From contig CAVUTF010000016.1 in NCBI GenBank assembly GCA_963744305.1, positions 62,001 through 126,000 on the forward strand: a stretch of 64,000 nt of DNA, read 5' to 3'. The notes beneath the pieces are model-generated. The model had not been told where the DNA came from, searched no databases, and saw only the letters and a list, made by a program, of their open reading frames with translations. The stretch's first letter is position 1; the number at the start of each line of letters is the position of its first letter. The position numbers and the translations under genes are program-made. This document shows positions 63,286-64,000 of the stretch, piece after piece. The stretch comes from FEN-1219 sp963744305 (lineage in GTDB: Bacteria > Pseudomonadota > Gammaproteobacteria > Steroidobacterales > Rariloculaceae).

Positions 63286-63999
63286 ATGGACTCGATCCTC
63301 AAGATCGCCAGCGTCACCGGAGTGGACTTGGAGCTCAAGCTCGCGGGCCCGGGTGCGCGCAGCTACGCGTTCATCGTCGACTGGCACATACGGCTGCTCA
63401 TCGCGCTTGCCTGGCTCATCCTCGGCATGCTCGCAGTCGCCGGCTCGTTTCGAATGCTCGCGCCAGGCGAAGAGAGATTTGCGGCGTTCATGTACGTCGT
63501 CGTGCTGCCGAGCGCCGCGATCTACTTGTTGTATCACCCCGTGCTCGAGGTGCTGATGCGCGGTCAAACTCCGGGCAAGCGGATCGCGGGCGTCCGGATA
63601 GTCGCATCCCGGCATGGCGGCGCGCCCGGCATCGGCGCGCTCTTGATCCGCAACATTTTCCGCTTGCTCGACTCGTTGCCGCTCGCTTATGCGATCGGCC
63701 TCGCGACGACGTTGGTGACGAAGCACGCGGTGCGGATCGGCGACATCGCGGCCGGCACCGTGCTGATCTACGACGAGCCGCAGAGCCGGGAGCTGTTCGA
63801 CGAGCTCGGTGCTCCGGCCGTGCAGCGGCTCGGTCTGGAGCAAGCGCTCGTCGCCCGCGACCTCTTGAACCGCTGGTCGGAGCTCGGTGCGACGGCGCGC
63901 GCGCGGCTCGCGCGGCAATTGCTCACAAAGCATGCCGTCGACGTTGCCTCTACCACTGACGCGGAGCTCGAGTCCAAGCTCAAGGAGCTCTTGGCTTGA
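63286..63999 (+). CDS. RDD-family membrane protein
   Basis: An intact 237-residue RDD-domain membrane protein. It has three or four membrane helices (LLIALAWLILGMLAVAG, FMYVVVLPSAAIYLLYHPVL) and the signature GQTPGKRIAGVRIVASRHGG, ending with VRIGDIAAGTVLIYDEPQSR. The usual first Arg-Asp-Asp reads SYAFIVDWHIR here. A helical cytosolic C-terminus follows. RDD proteins are often followed by SpoIIM-like, MoxR and DUF58 genes; the window ends one base after the stop. Confidence 0.85.
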   Translation: MDSILKIASVTGVDLELKLAGPGARSYAFIVDWHIRLLIALAWLILGMLAVAGSFRMLAPGEERFAAFMYVVVLPSAAIYLLYHPVLEVLMRGQTPGKRIAGVRIVASRHGGAPGIGALLIRNIFRLLDSLPLAYAIGLATTLVTKHAVRIGDIAAGTVLIYDEPQSRELFDELGAPAVQRLGLEQALVARDLLNRWSELGATARARLARQLLTKHAVDVASTTDAELESKLKELLA

Positions 64000-64000
64000 G

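Noticed and set aside
1..64000. CRISPR array, rRNA or tRNA genes, integrase or transposase
   Set aside because: No regularly spaced repeats, no cloverleaf or rRNA-like stretches and no recombinase or transposase motifs were seen on either strand.

Overview
The window looks like one contig from an uncultured, high-GC, Gram-negative proteobacterium, most likely a soil or aquatic gammaproteobacterium. The evidence is a fused RlmK/RlmL rRNA methyltransferase, a CmoA remnant, an LpxL-type acyltransferase, a TonB-dependent receptor, RND efflux parts, OprP-type porin, ArfB and RecQ. The family-level assignment (Steroidobacter-like) is only an impression. No rRNA, tRNA, CRISPR array, prophage or insertion sequence was recognised. 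Many genes carry single-base frameshifts while long neighbours are perfectly open. The broken genes still encode conserved protein once the frame is stitched, so most breaks look like residual sequencing indels rather than decay. I list such genes once, over their full stitched span, and say where the frame breaks.

Layout: 0-4 kb holds an MBL-fold end, an alpha/beta hydrolase, a RES-Xre toxin-antitoxin pair with a palindromic operator, a cyclase and a GT25 glycosyltransferase. 4-10 kb is a CzcC-HlyD-CzcA type RND efflux operon. 9.9-14.2 kb is an ECF sigma/FecR/TonB-receptor signalling set. 14-21 kb has a truncated cmoA, an LpxL-like acyltransferase, a DUF6152 fusion protein, and a cytochrome c/PQQ dehydrogenase pair with a lanthanide-type active site. 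21-31 kb is a tightly packed, badly frameshifted set: DUF1592, DUF1552, ankyrin repeats, haloacetate-dehalogenase-like hydrolase, DUF6152 pair, amidase and a secreted methyltransferase. 32-38 kb carries an IorAB-like molybdenum hydroxylase, homogentisate dioxygenase, quinone oxidoreductase and a secreted MBL protein.

38-51 kb contains an ArsR-controlled operon, an orphan PD-(D/E)XK nuclease-like gene, rlmL, an orphan tatC with unusual residues, flavin reductase, MBL, methyltransferase, DUF4159, aldo/keto reductase, lemA with two TPM-domain genes, arfB and a HIT protein. 51-56 kb is a run of secreted catabolic proteins (NHL, tannase family, MBL, DUF3500). 56.8-60 kb holds an OprP-like porin facing a small minus-strand locus: a Cys-for-Ser variant of a beta-lactamase-fold hydrolase, a double-glycine-leader peptide with a glycine-zipper core, a perfect hairpin, and a tiny two-helix membrane protein that could be its immunity partner. 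60-64 kb is recQ, another GYS/DUF6152 pair and an RDD protein.

The most interesting points are: the candidate bacteriocin locus near 58 kb; a fusion protein at 15.8 kb that links DUF6152 to a second secreted family found beside DUF6152 at two other loci; a promoter-plus-signal-peptide block repeated in front of two unrelated genes; three GGGGTCAGGCAC palindromes; and several intact enzymes lacking a canonical key residue.
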